Source: Limanda limanda (lineage: Eukaryota; Chordata; Actinopteri; Pleuronectiformes; Pleuronectidae). From it: a DNA stretch of 64,000 bases. Positions 39,324 through 51,400 of this stretch are shown here, piece after piece; position 1 is the first letter of the stretch, and each line of letters starts with the position of its first letter. Position numbers and translations under genes: made by a program. The DNA is taken from assembly GCF_963576545.1 (NCBI RefSeq), contig NC_083647.1, positions 5,499,507-5,563,506 on the forward strand. The letters are read 5' to 3'. Under the pieces are notes generated by a model that saw only the letters and a list, made by a program, of their open reading frames with translations, was not told the origin of the DNA and made no database searches.

Positions 39324-40628
39324 CTATTCAAAATTTGGATCGAACCTTCCTCTCCAGGTCTGCGCTTGGTCATATGCTGACTCTTGGTAGGAGATGACAG
39401 GAACCTGAACCTGGTTCAGCTGTGATTGTAGTATTGATTGATCTAGTGGAGCCTGATTCTGTATAACCAGAGCTTGCTTCTTAATTTTCTTATTGTCCAC
39501 CAGTTGTATCTGATTGAGTTTTCTAAGGGCCTCTTGGTCCTGTTCTTTTTGATCTTGTTCCTTCTTCCTATACAGCATCACCTGATGGGCTATTTGATCT
39601 GTATAAACACCTTTTTCCATGCTTCCAAGACCAACCACTTCTGCCAGTTTGCTTCTCACTGGTCGAGGCAACCCTTTCTGTATTTTGGCTCTCAAAATTG
39701 ACTGCTCCATTTGATTCAAATCAGGGTCATTTCCTGTGACATTTCTCCACACTCTATGAGCTCTGGACACATAGGCCCTCGGGTTTTCTTCCTGTCCCAG
39801 TGGTTCAATAAGAATGTTGTCAGGATGTAAATTTGTCGGAAACGTCTCTTTTAGAGCTCTACACACTCGACCTCTATTTGCGCAAAACAATTCTGAATCA
39901 TTCACAGCAGTTCCCACATAGTGATTAAGTCCAGCTTTCTGTAGAATCTCTCCCATAGCATGAACTCCAAGGAGATTAGCCAAGAGTCTCTTAATATCTC
40001 CCATGGCAAGTTGTTCTCCAACCGTTATCTCTTCCAACTTTGAAATCCAAGAATGTGCTCCGTCTTGAAGAGTAGGTAACTTTTCAATTATACTTGACAT
40101 ATCTGTAGTCTGCCAAGGCTTGTACTCCAAATTCTGCCCTCGGACAACCACAGGAAACATTTTCTTGACTGTCAACTGTTTTCTTGAGTGCAAAGAATTT
40201 TTCACACCTGATAATTGTGAACGTTCTTCCTGCAACTCTTCTACCTGGTTCTTCAGTGTTATTTGTCTTTCTGTTTGTCTTGTATTTTCTAAGTCTCTCT
40301 CTTTCTTATCGTTTGCAGCTTTGATCAGTTTCTGTCCCTCATTTTCAAACAACTGGAGAATGTCAAGCTCCAATTGCCTCTTTTGTTGGCGTTTTTTCCC
40401 CTTCTTGCCCTTCTTTTGCCCTGCTTTGTAGGTGGACACAAGTACTTGCATTATTTTAATTACGTCTGGGTTCATAGTCCCCTCTACGGGCCATGGTCGG
40501 TCAATCTCAGGCCAGCGTTGACTCCATTTTTCAGATATGTTTGCGATGTCTTTAACTAAAGGATTATTTGTCTGTACTACATCAACAGGAGTAATTACTT
40601 TTGGACTTTTAGTGTCCTTTTTCTCCAT
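39324..40628 (-). CDS. gag: Retroviral Gag-like polyprotein, 434 aa
   Basis: This is a single uninterrupted frame inside the ERV. Residues about 70-86 are very basic (KKGKKGKKRQQKRQ), about 105-145 form a Lys/Glu-rich coiled-coil-like stretch, and about 160-330 read as a capsid domain (MFPVVVRGQNLEYKPWQTTD, LLANLLG, ENPRAYVSRAHRVWR, QSILRAKIQKGLPRPVRSKL). A second charged segment (YRKKEQDQKEQDQ) precedes the C-terminus. The frame ends with TAG. Just beyond it in frame is a short Cys-containing stretch that looks like a damaged nucleocapsid zinc knuckle. Gag would form the virus-like core. Pol is absent. Assignment to retroviral Gag rests on LTR context and capsid-like motifs. Closest relatives were not searched. 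Confidence 0.8.
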   Translation of the reverse strand: MEKKDTKSPKVITPVDVVQTNNPLVKDIANISEKWSQRWPEIDRPWPVEGTMNPDVIKIMQVLVSTYKAGQKKGKKGKKRQQKRQLELDILQLFENEGQKLIKAANDKKERDLENTRQTERQITLKNQVEELQEERSQLSGVKNSLHSRKQLTVKKMFPVVVRGQNLEYKPWQTTDMSSIIEKLPTLQDGAHSWISKLEEITVGEQLAMGDIKRLLANLLGVHAMGEILQKAGLNHYVGTAVNDSELFCANRGRVCRALKETFPTNLHPDNILIEPLGQEENPRAYVSRAHRVWRNVTGNDPDLNQMEQSILRAKIQKGLPRPVRSKLAEVVGLGSMEKGVYTDQIAHQVMLYRKKEQDQKEQDQEALRKLNQIQLVDNKKIKKQALVIQNQAPLDQSILQSQLNQVQVPVISYQESAYDQAQTWRGRFDPNFE

Positions 40629-43600
40629 AGTAGCAGCTTCCTCTTGTTCCCTTATTGTAAATTAAAAAGTAATAGCTAAGATTTGAAGCTACTTAAAGCT
40701 ATGTAGATTACTCCTCCCCCCTTTGTTGTTTTCAATCAATAAATCAACAAATCAACCAACAAATCCATTAATTCATATAGCAAAACCACTTATTCACCAC
40801 AACCAAGTAAAAATGAAATTGACTTGACCAACTGTAAAGGAATCAAAAGCTCATTAATGTAATATCACAACTCAAAGTCCGCTTATAATGTTTGACAAAA
40901 AGATCAGGCACTCCCACAAGTGACTGACTGTCACCAAATGTGCTCTTAGTCGCAGCAAACAATCACCAAACATTCATCTCAAATCATAAAACAGTGGTGA
41001 ATCTCCAACACAGCTCAGATCAGAATAAACCACGCGCAAACAATGGAACTCACATTTGCAACTCTAAGCTGAGTTTAGACCAAACAATCCTATTCCATTA
41101 ATTAATTAAATGCATTAACTGGTCAGTCTGTTGCCAAACCTTATATTTTATTATTTCGTTTTGAGTAGCTAAAGCATTTAGTATTGCATGTGTATGTAAC
41201 AAATGAATGTGCTCTATTAATATCCCTATAATAGCGTATAAATGAAAACTGGTTAAAATTTGTATCAGCAATAATAACTATAAGTGAGAACACATGCAAA
41301 TATGTAAATGCAGTTTTTTCTAAAGAGTTTGTGTATCAACTGTACCCCCCTTGTTCAGACTGAAGACAGGAACTGCCCATGCAGACTTCAGCAAGTCTCA
41401 GGTCATGTTGCACCAGCCAGTTGCCTTCTAGTCTGTTCACCTCAATTCCCACTCATCATAAGGGAAAAGAAACACACAATGATTTAGTATCTTATGAAAC
41501 CATTAGGTCCTTTTAACAACATCATAGATGATTCAATATGATTATCAGTCTTAGTGTCGTTTTAGGTCCTTCACATGCAGTGGATATTAGGACTATTTAG
41601 ATCAGTTCCATTGTCCAAATCTTATATTTTGTATTTACTTATGTAAAGAATTTCTTGATTTTAAGCATTAGTTACCATGAGTCTTCAATCAATCTCCAAA
41701 ACGCTATCGTAAGGAGCAAAATAGGAAACTTAGTAATATAAACATCATCAAAATAGTTCTTTCAAGGGAGAACAAGCAGTAAAAAGGATCCAACAGCTGT
41801 CAGGTCATACACAGCTCAGACCACCAAAACAGTCTAGGTCATAAACCATTTGGAAAGTTTGTATATGTATGTAGATACAGATCAAGAAATCTACCCCTCA
41901 TCTACGACATAAGTCTCAACCATACTCAGTTAATTTTTCTATACATCATGTCACATGTATTAAAGATGCATCTACCATAATACTGTAGGAGGAAACAAAC
42001 TGCTGTTTTTGTGGACACAGTTATGAGCCTTTGTTAACCAATGCTGTAAAAATTTCAGTTAACATCCTTTCTAAACCTGAATCATCCCATGCGTTAACTT
42101 TTATTATCAGAGAAAGTGTGATACAGAAAGTGGCTGAGCGAGTCGCTGTTTTTTTTGCTGCTGAACTCGCTCTGGGCCATTATTAAAAGTGTGTGCCTCA
42201 CACTTGCACACATTATCTGCCAGTGCTCAGGTCAATAGATGTTTTTTCTCCTTTAAACACCAGTTGTAATTGCATACAACGCATCATCAATGTATACTTT
42301 GGTTTATTATAGTAATATCTTTAAAGTTCTCAATAATTTATTATTTATTCACGGCTGTATTAAAAACTCAACAGTCCTTTCGTAAAGCAATTTAACTGTT
42401 TGATCCTTTGTCTGTGCACCGCACAGGTGTCATTCCCAGTGAGGAAAAACAGATATGTTATTCTTATTTATATCAGCCCTTAATGTAGCTCTATAACACT
42501 CCTGATACCAGCACATTTGCAATGTCTAGTCAATGCAAACAATTTCCATTATATAAAGTCCAAAAATGTCAAATGAAACCCAATTTGTTCCCAAAGTGAA
42601 ACCTGTAACTAAGTATTGTTGAAGTTAATGAAAAACAAATGAAATAAAGAGTTTAAGCGGTATAAGATTTTTATAGAACTACAGCCATATCCAATCTAGC
42701 TGATTTAAGCAAGCAATTTTATTTCCTAATACTGTCTGCACAGTCTCGCTTTACCATAAAGAAACAAACAAATTTTTAGCTTAAACTAAACTATTAAAAG
42801 AATTGTTTTCTTAAATTATTGTGACTTTTTCCTGTGTCTTACAGAAAGGTGTAAATTACAGAGGTGAGACCTTGAAAACCTTTCTTATGTCACTGTACTA
42901 AAGTTTTAGAAGATGTATTATACTCCCCTGGCATGCACATTCCTAATTCTCTGAACAGATGCTTTTCTCTCAAGGGAACTGAGGAGAGGTCTATATTTAG
43001 TTTTTTGTTGTCTTTCAGTGCTTCCACATACTTCCTAATTTAAACCCTGACTTGTTCAAAAATCAAAGTTCCTTAAATATTTAAAACAGATGTTAAAGTT
43101 GTCTGATTACTTTAAACAGCTCTCTCTCCTTTGTTTTGAGAGTATATTCAGATCTCTGTTGTAAAGTGTATAACTGTAATTCCCATTATTTGTTAAAGGA
43201 GTTCATAAAACTTTCACCCCACGCTTTATTTTTTTTACATGAGAGAGAAAAAGAGAGAGAAAGAGTTCTCTAATTGTTCGAGTCTGTCCCCATGACCCAC
43301 AAGAGAATGAAAATCACAGTGAAAATCCCCTTTTGCTCCAACAGGAGAGTGTAGAGAGATTCATGTAGAGAGAGAGAGCGCATCTCTCACAGACACACAC
43401 ACACACACACACATACATACCCCCAGTACTTAGAGTATTTTTCCTGTAGATGAACGCACATGGAAAAAGTTGTAAACCAGTTGAGGGAATGAAAGGTGTG
43501 GATACATTTACTTAAGTCGCCCTAATGAGGCTCATTTTGTTATTACGTCTTCTTATAAGGGAGGTTCATAGTTCATAAGTACCCTTAAAAGAGGTTCATT

Positions 43601-44542
43601 CAGTTATTACGAGGCTCATGTTTTATAATCCTCTCATTTGTTTAATCAATCATATTGATTCAATTCTGGCCAGACGACAACAAAATACACACACACACAT
43701 CCAAAAAACACTGCTAATTCAACTCACACACACAAAGACAGACCATCTTTTGAGAGTGGTCTATTTCTGTCACACACAGACACACATACATTCACAACCA
43801 AAGATCTCATTCACATCACCTGCATGCTATCAGCCGTTTTTATCTTAATTTCTGCTACCCAATGAGATGAAAATATACGGTGACTGGCCTATTCCGACGC
43901 AATTCGTCAATAATGTCAGAGCGGGAGCATATTACACGGATGTATATTTCTTCATCTCCAGTTATTAAAACTGAGGCCCATTCTACGAGCTCCTTCACTG
44001 AGGGCTTGACTATTCAGATTATGTGACTGATTCCTGTGATAATTTCTTTACTCTTAGTTTCCTCTTATTACTCCGTTCCTTATCACGTTACATTTATTTA
44101 TTTATTGAAATTACCTGGATCCAGGTTATCCCCTTAATTTGTCCCTTTAACTCAATTCCTGACTATGCCTTAGCAAATTGTAACACAATGTAATTTAATA
44201 CACCTCATCTTTACAATTAAGCAAATCTACTATGTCTTAGCAAACTGTAACACAATGTAATTTAATACACCTCATCTTTACAATTAAGCTATTCCAGACT
44301 ATGTCCTATCTTTACCTTTTCCCCCCTTTAGTTGCGACGTATACTTCGCAAATAAAATCTAAATTAGCACAGACCTCCACTTCACATCAAACAACACAAC
44401 AAACCCCCACACACAGGTCGTTTATCGGTGTGTATAAACACAGACACACATACAACAGCCCCAATGAACGAACCAGCGTCCAAACAAAATGAGAGATCCT
44501 CACCGTGTTGAAGCTGTTGAAGTGTAGTAGAACACAAATCGT
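40629..44542 (-). other. Long non-coding leader of the ERV
   Basis: About 3.9 kb between the primer-binding site and gag has no minus-strand frame of note. It is AT-rich, with a (CA)n stretch near 43400 and a 67-bp tandem repeat at 44163-44296. Typical retroviral leaders are far shorter. It may contain a packaging region, acquired sequence, or replaced coding DNA. Confidence 0.7.
44163..44296. repeat. 67-bp direct repeat, two copies, in the ERV leader
   Basis: Copies at 44163-44229 and 44230-44296 share 'gtaacacaatgtaatttaat' and 'acacctcatctttacaatt' with only a few differences. Confidence 0.85.
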
Positions 44543-44560
44543 CTCAGTATCGTGACGCCA
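44543..44560 (-). promoter_or_regulatory. Putative primer-binding site of the ERV
   Basis: TGGCGTCACGATACTGAG on the minus strand starts 5 bases after the 5' LTR. TGG-initial sequence at this place is the usual complement of a tRNA CCA end. The G before CCA in the implied tRNA would fit, for example, a serine-type tRNA, but I could not identify it. Confidence 0.6.
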
Positions 44561-44565
44561 AAGTC

Positions 44566-45078
44566 TGACGTGTATTTCTGGTCAGCCGAGAGGTTGATGT
44601 GGTTGTTGTAGAAGTTGATGATGGAGGAAAGGAACGCGGACCCAGTACTTACAAGTATAACAATGTTTATTACACGAAGTAGTACAGGTCAAGACAAGCT
44701 CTAGAACTCGGAGAAATCACACAGCCAAATGGTGAAGTCTGACAGGCCATGGTCAAACACACATTATATAGAGAGGTTAGTTCCACCCACAACTATGGGT
44801 AACATGTCATCTCACCTAAGGCCTCCTAATAAGGACGTGTTTAGTACATGAAGATGAGAATACACTGGTCAAAGATTGTCCCTTCACCTCTAACCATTTG
44901 CTGGACAGAGGTTATTCCCTAGGTCAAAGGTCCTTCCAAAGAAGGAAATACCTACTTAAATAAACAACTGAAAGACTCTAGGAGACTGTCTGAGTCACCA
45001 AAATAAGCATCATATATATCAGCCTGTCATTCTATTTAAACACATACTAAAGTTGCTTACTCTAGTGAGTACACGACA
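44566..45078 (-). repeat. ERV 5' LTR
   Basis: 513 bases, same length as the 3' LTR and differing at three positions. It holds the TATA-type box and AATAAA in the sense of gag, so it should drive the element's transcript. Confidence 0.93.
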
Positions 45079-45660
45079 ATACCATCCAACAACACTTGTC
45101 TAGTCCGAATAACATACCATTATCTTTCCTGTAGATCCTGGTGGGGTGGATTAGTGAGTAGATTTCTTGCTGATTCATGACATATAGCTTAATATCATCC
45201 ACGTAGAGCAGGTTGCCGATTGTTACCCCATTGCAGATCAGCAGTGGGGACAGAGCATCTCCTTGGTATATGTTGCACCAAATGTTGACCTTTTCAATTG
45301 GCTTTGAGTTGGCCTCCAAGGTTGTCTTCCTCAATCCCATAGAGTTGTTGATGAAGGTTCTTACTGTCCTGTTGATGTTATACAGTTCTAGGCCTTCCAG
45401 TTTTCTTGTGTCTGGCATAGATTCTTAGGATTTCTTGTAGTCTATCCAGGCAGTGCACAGGTTTGTTTTCCTGTTCTTACTGTATTGGTTGACTTCTCTG
45501 TTGACCAGTAGCTGGTGCTTGGCTCCTCTGGTGTTAATGCCAATTCCTTTCTTTTCGTCGCTCATGTTTTGACCCATATGCCTGTGCATCTTTGCCGATA
45601 TGATGCCTGATAGGAGCTTCCATGTTGTGCAGAGATAGTTAGATGGGATGGTTCCCTTTT
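45079..45660 (-). mobile_element. 5' part of the LINE split by the ERV, with YVDD motif
   Basis: The minus strand encodes HHIGKDAQAYGSKHE, RGAKHQLLVNREVNQ, INRTVRTFINNSMG, IYQGDALSPLL and NLLYVDDIKLYV (catalytic YxDD), then FGLDKCCWMV at the ERV junction. Reading across the ERV, the LINE continues at 37513. A stretch between QGDALSPLL and YVDD is missing and several stops occur, so it is a pseudogene. Confidence 0.78.
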
Positions 45661-45664
45661 ATAT

Positions 45665-47300
45665 ATATGGAGCAACGCCTTCGAGCTAGTTCAGGCAGCC
45701 AACTCGAGCTGCGCTGCTCCAATGATGTGACATACATAATGTGACATACATCATTCTCCACCACCATCTATAATACACACCCACCTTATCAGGGGTTCTA
45801 TTTAAGCAGAGAGACATTTCCCATCATCGCCTTTGCTCGCGCTGCTGCTGCAGTATTGCTACCAGTTGCTTCAGCCCCTCCACCACCCCAGCATCCACCT
45901 GTGGGATCCAATTGGGGGTTACAAGTATTTGCTAATCACTCCGATCATTCCTGTGAAACGCCAAACACTAAACCTGTTCTACTGCTGCAATAAACGTTTG
46001 AACGTGAGTTGTCTGACTGAACTAATCTTATGCTGTGAATAAAGTGCAAAAAAAAAAGGTTAAATGAGAGAAAATAATTGAGGAACAATTTTAATTAGAT
46101 CAAGAAATGTATTACTGCTTTAAAACTAAAATGCATTTACAGGAAAGTACTGGAGCTTCATGGATATATGTAAGAACTTTCATAGTACACTATCATAAGT
46201 TAAAAGATTACGTGTGTCATAAAGCCTGCTGTGTTGAGGTGAAATGATGAACATTGGAATATAATTCCTTCAAAAAGGCTAAATGGAGCATTTACAATAA
46301 GAATGAGCAACAAGACAAAGTGAATTAGTCTGACAGTAAGGTGTTCTGTGCTGTCTGTGAGCTTCCAGCCGAGGCAGCTGCTGTGTCAGTTGAGATCACA
46401 CAGTGTCCTAATAGGATCATGTGAAGACTCATCCTGTCAACCAATGAATTCTACAGAGAGGAAGAAAAGAGGGGTATAAAACACACACACACACACAAAC
46501 TGTTCACAACAAGTACAAAAGTAGAGGGCCAAAGATACGCATGTGCAGAAAAAGGCAATAAGACTTCTAACAAGGCCTTTCTAGTGAAACCAGTCAATCT
46601 GAATACAGCAAATAGTTGGCATTTTCTACAAAGCCATCTTTTCTCTCTTATCCAAACACAAAGCACAAACAGCACAAATGTAAATGACTGAAGAACGGAA
46701 ACATTTATTCTATCTTATTGGTTTGTGATTAATCTCGAGTAAATTTTCTCTGCAGCCTGACATGGTTTCTTGCAGGCAGCTGCTGATGATGATGGTCCCT
46801 CGCCACAAGCTACAGCTGTTAGATACATTAACATGGACAGCAATATTCCAATATTAAGTCTGAATAAGATACTGCCACATTAACAGCATTTTCTAATTAC
46901 CTCAACCAGTATACGTTCATACTCGGAGTAAGCTCAGTCGCAGAATGTATATGTCTTAATCACAATCGTTTTTCTATCTGCTGTTCTATTAATGCCCTGG
47001 GTGTTACTGTCAACGTGCACTATTGTGTAAGGTTGGCGTGAGTCATATTAAGACTATGTTTGTAACATGTAAACAGGAATATGATTAGAATATTGTATAA
47101 ACAACTCATGTAAACATCCTAACCGAAAGAACGTCTTATTTAGAATAAGCACAATCGGCCTATGATCAGTGCTACTTTATCAGGGCAGGCTTGACACTGC
47201 TGTAACTTGCTATGGGAAAATAATGATAAGGGCTGACTAGCTAGTTTGCATGTCAGTAGAGGAAAATGTGTGTTAGAAATAGAAACACTTGCAGGTCCCA
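45665..47300. other. Intergenic DNA, possible LTR-like fragment
   Basis: About 45690-46060 has a 'ctatttaagcagagag' promoter-like word and two AATAAA-type signals ('gcaataaacgtttgaacg', 'gaataaagtgc'). This may be an LTR or LINE leader fragment. No gene is supported in the rest. Confidence 0.3.
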
Positions 47301-47302
47301 CC

Positions 47303-48456
47303 ATGGCAGAAGACAGTTGGTTTGATGCTGATCTCAAAAGAAATTCTAGGCTGGTAAGTAAATAGCAGTTAGTGCTAACATTGACTTAAGTAGTAGCAAT
47401 TTTTTGGAGAAAGTAGCGTATTGTAGAAGAATTCACAAGACAGAGAAAGTTTAGTGGAATGTTCATCATCAAGAATTTAATTAGTTTACACATTAAATAA
47501 TATAATTCTGATTACAAACTAAACCAAAAAAAGCTTGTTTCTGCTTGTTGAATAGTTGATCTTTCATTGTTTAAGACATCGCATGCACAATTTTCTATTC
47601 AACTGTGAAATAGATGAAATTTCTCGAACAAATGATCTTCACACATTTCGTCAAGATGTATGAGTGAAGAAGTCACTCACACAGTAAAACATCATTAGTG
47701 TTAATTGCTGAGCTATTCATATTATCACCTCTCTTCCACATCTCCCTAGTTTTCTGCAGCAGAATGAAGCCATCAAAAGACGCATGCATACTGAAAGCAC
47801 TTATTGTCTACCTCAACAAAGAACCAGGAAACCTCATAAGGGAGTACCCTGTAAGTATTTCTGGCCTCTGCTTTCCACAGAATTACTCTCCAGAGACTGA
47901 AAACAGAATTGCCGTTTGTACGTCTTGGAGCTATTTCCAAACAAACTCTTTCCAATGTAGAATCATGTCACCAAGTGCATCAGTGTGACTCATTGGTTTG
48001 TTTTTAATAGATTTGGGACAAGAATGGAGCTGTAGGACACAGAAGAATAAGATATATCAGACATTAGATACACACAAATTTTTTGTTATTACCTCAGTTC
48101 ATTGTTGGTTTTGGATCCAAACATGAGATTTGATGACAATGAAAAAAACATTTTCCTTTAACATGGCCTCACTTCCCTCAGCACAGACAGAAATACTCAC
48201 TCACCGTATTTATTGCTGTTTACGTGGAGTAGATGCTGCATTAAATGTAAACAAAACCAACCCAAAAAAAACTTGTGGGCTTCAAAGCATCACTGTAGCA
48301 GATCTATGCTACAGTGATGCTGTAGCGTCCTTTACAATAGGTGTTGAAATCCAAACAGTTGAAAGAAATTGTTTGAGTACTTTTCATACTTTGTTCCAGT
48401 GTTCATGCAAGATAAAGTTGAGCCTCAATTTCACACTTGAGGAGCAATTTGATTAA
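47303..48456 (+). CDS. Weak candidate host gene, three exons, unknown product
   Basis: Exon 1 at 47303-47353 starts with a good context (cccaccATGG), encodes MAEDSWFDADLKRNSRL and ends at GTAAGT. Exon 2 at 47760-47850 follows tttctgcag, stays open in that phase (QNEAIKRRMHTESTYCLPQQ) and ends at GTAAGT. A third exon from the acceptor ttccctcag near 48180 would continue in phase to a stop at 48454-48456. Consistent phase over two strong donors supports the first two exons. The third, Ser/Thr/Cys-rich part could be chance. Exon 2 also has an alternative frame (MKPSKDACILKALIVYLNK). I do not recognise a family. Confidence 0.3.
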
Positions 48457-48459
48457 ACT

Positions 48460-51400
48460 TAATCAGAATAACAGTGTAAGGCATTTATGAAAGTGCTTTG
48501 TTGAGAATTACTGCAGCTAAGCTCTGAGAAAACTGAACCTACGGTTTTATTAGCCGTCAGTGTGTCTGCCGTTGTATGCTTTACCACAATAATTTTTGCT
48601 CCAATCGATTTCCATTTCTATTACGGCAAAATGTGTTTTTAGCAGGATAAAGTGACATCTCTGCCTGGGTCTTCTCCCTCGTACCGACCTCTGCTGTATG
48701 ATTAGCCGCTATGGGACTTCATCACAGGCCGCCTATTGATTGCGGATCAGCTTAATGAAGGTGACATTTAACCCACCAGTCCAGAGCATGTCATAGACTC
48801 CCCGTGGAGGCTGGGATGGAAGTGGAGAAGCAGGAAGTAATTGATTTATCTGATTAGCTGACCAATTTGTCCTGGTATCCCTCTATATAGTGTTAGTGAC
48901 AGTAAAAGGTAAAGAGTGCAAAACAGAGTGAGCAGACTGCTTTTAATGAGTTTGAAACATATAATGTGAAAATATGAAATCCTCTCTAAATTCAAGGAAA
49001 CATTTGGGCTATGATGCTTCATCATCAACGCAGCTGCCATGTTTGTGTCTTCTTTAAATAGATCAGTGTAAATAGTTTAGAAACATTGGCTTCCTTAACT
49101 AAGTAAGAGATTTAATGAAATGTTTCACTTCTAATATTAATATTTAATACTTTTGCGTTTCATCAAAGTGCTTTAGACTCTGGAGCTCAGTATGAAAGCG
49201 AATCATCTATCTCAGTTTTCAGTTCTAACCTGAGAGATTATGTTTGATGGATTGAGCACTACGACTTTTAACATTTCAAATACCACCTGAATAAAAACAC
49301 TGAGATATCAGTGTTTGTCCACGGCTTTTGTTTTTGAAAAAATCCTTTTACCGATATCTTTTCAAAAATATGTAGAAATTATGTTTATCACAAAGTTTAA
49401 CTATGTCATAAAACCATACTGTGAGAATTTCAGACTTGCTTGGTTAATCGCTGTGATTCTTTCCAGAAAAATGTTTGCACTAAATGTTCTGTAAATGTCA
49501 CTGGAGTACATGTTACAATCTGCTTGCTTGAAGCCTGTGTGTTTATTCACCACAAACCACAAACAGTTTGAATTTAAGGATAAAGTCTGACCCCAACAAT
49601 GAAAAAAAAAAGTGTCTCAAGTAGAAACAGTGGGAGCAGGGGGTATAAATCTTACTATAAACAGTGAAAGTGAGATTTTGGTTTTACATTCCACACCAAC
49701 ATTTATTAGTCACCCTAAACATAAAAATACATGAATATTACTTATCTTTTACCAAAACCCTGACATTTCCATGACCAACTATTTAAATTTTTCCTTTGTG
49801 ACTAACTTTGTCAGGAATTTGTATCTTTCAACAGTGAGTTGTAATGGTACTGGAAGGTGCAAGGATGCCTCAGTCCTCATTGTTGTACAGCTGCAGTTTA
49901 CTTCTCCTCATCCTGGTCCACCAAGCTGTAATAGATGTACATGAAAGTCACCAACTGCAATTGCAACTTGTGAGAAATGCTGTGGCTGTTTTTTCCCTGG
50001 TAGTCCACAACGCACCGTTATGGGCCCACTGCACATTCTAAGAGGAACCTCAATGTGTTGGTAGAGGTGACATCTATTTTCCACCTTCAAACTGAAATTT
50101 GGGGGTTTTAAAGTTAGACCGTTTTAATCAAAATCGCAAATTGTGATTTATCGTGGTTCATAAGACTGTCTCAGGTCAATTACTGACAAGTTCAAGTTTT
50201 CCAGTTATCAAGAGTTTATTTTCACATGCACAACAAATACATTTAGCAGTCACTGGCAATGAAATGCTTGGGTCACAGGCTCCATTCTAGCAAGGCTCAG
50301 AATTTTACAAGCAAAACCAATATGGAATAAAATAAATATAAAATAGAATATAAAAAAAATAGACATTACAGGGATGTTACTATTAAAATGGGAGCTTTAA
50401 AGACTCTCATAATAATAATTATTAACAATGACACCCAAAGCTCATTATATGTGATAGAAGTGTTTACGAGCAGCTGATGTGGTCTCTTTTTTATATAATA
50501 ATATGGCTTCAGACAAAAACAAAATGCTGGTCTCTATGTAGTCATCAATATGTAAAAATCCATGCTGGCTATTCTGAATATCTGACTTTTCCACGAACTT
50601 CCATTCTCCATCTGCCAACAAAACAACCATCTCATGCATTTTTCATGCAGCCTGTTTAAACTGGCACCTGTCTCTTTGTTAAATGTGATTTGGTTTGAGC
50701 CAAAACCAACTGCGGGTGTTTCTATTTGTTTTGTCTACTTACCTGTTAATGCATACGCTCAACTTTTAAATCCATTATTCCAACAGGCTGTGTCCGTAAT
50801 TCATCCTGTCCATCGGAGGATTTTCGGTTTTGCAGAGGTCGGAGATGAGAGCAGCCGTCAAGTGACAGAGGTCAGCGAGCCAAACTGAACTTCCGACCTC
50901 ACAAATCTATCACCTCTTAACCGATCACTGGCTCAGTCCTGTGTGTGCTGAGGGGGCTTTGTGGAAAGCTGACTTTTTCCCCCTCAGGGGTTTTGTCAAT
51001 TTAGCAAGTATGTGTTTCTGTGTGTGTGTGTGTGTGTGTGTGCATGTATCTGCTGAACCATCACAAACACTCAGCTGTTTTCTCCCCTCTTTCAGTATTG
51101 TGTTTATGGTAATTCTGTTTTAATTTACCCCTGCAGCATGAAATTGCTATAAACAGCAGCTCAGATTGCCGCTGGTGCAACAGACTAAACATCTTGAATC
51201 TTCTTCATAATCTCTCGTATTTAACCCTCTGCTCTGACAAACTCATCATTTTAATGCCGCAGCTGTAATACTGCCAAATGTGCATATTGTTTGTGCCATA
51301 ACCTGTTAGTTGAACAGCCGTGCCAGTTATTCACATTTTAATTTGACCCAGCAGCAACGATTAAAAGTGCCTGGATTAAAAGGCACATTGGCCCAGGAAA

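Larger units (their letters stand above)
37514..45078 (-). mobile_element. Young endogenous retrovirus with gag only, nested in a LINE
   Basis: Two 513-base LTRs flank the element, with a 4-bp target duplication ATAC at 37510-37513 and 45079-45082. Orientation is minus: 5' LTR at 44566-45078, primer-binding site, a non-coding leader of about 3.9 kb, gag at 39324-40628, about 1.3 kb of further sequence, polypurine tract and 3' LTR at 37514-38026. No protease, reverse transcriptase, integrase or envelope frame is present, so it could move only with help from other elements. A 4-bp duplication fits gamma/epsilon-type retroviruses. Three differences between the LTRs indicate a recent insertion. 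Confidence 0.9.

Noticed and set aside
37036..45660. A functional LINE reverse transcriptase gene around the ERV
   Set aside because: The frame has stops, a deletion before YVDD and the ERV insertion, so it is a remnant.
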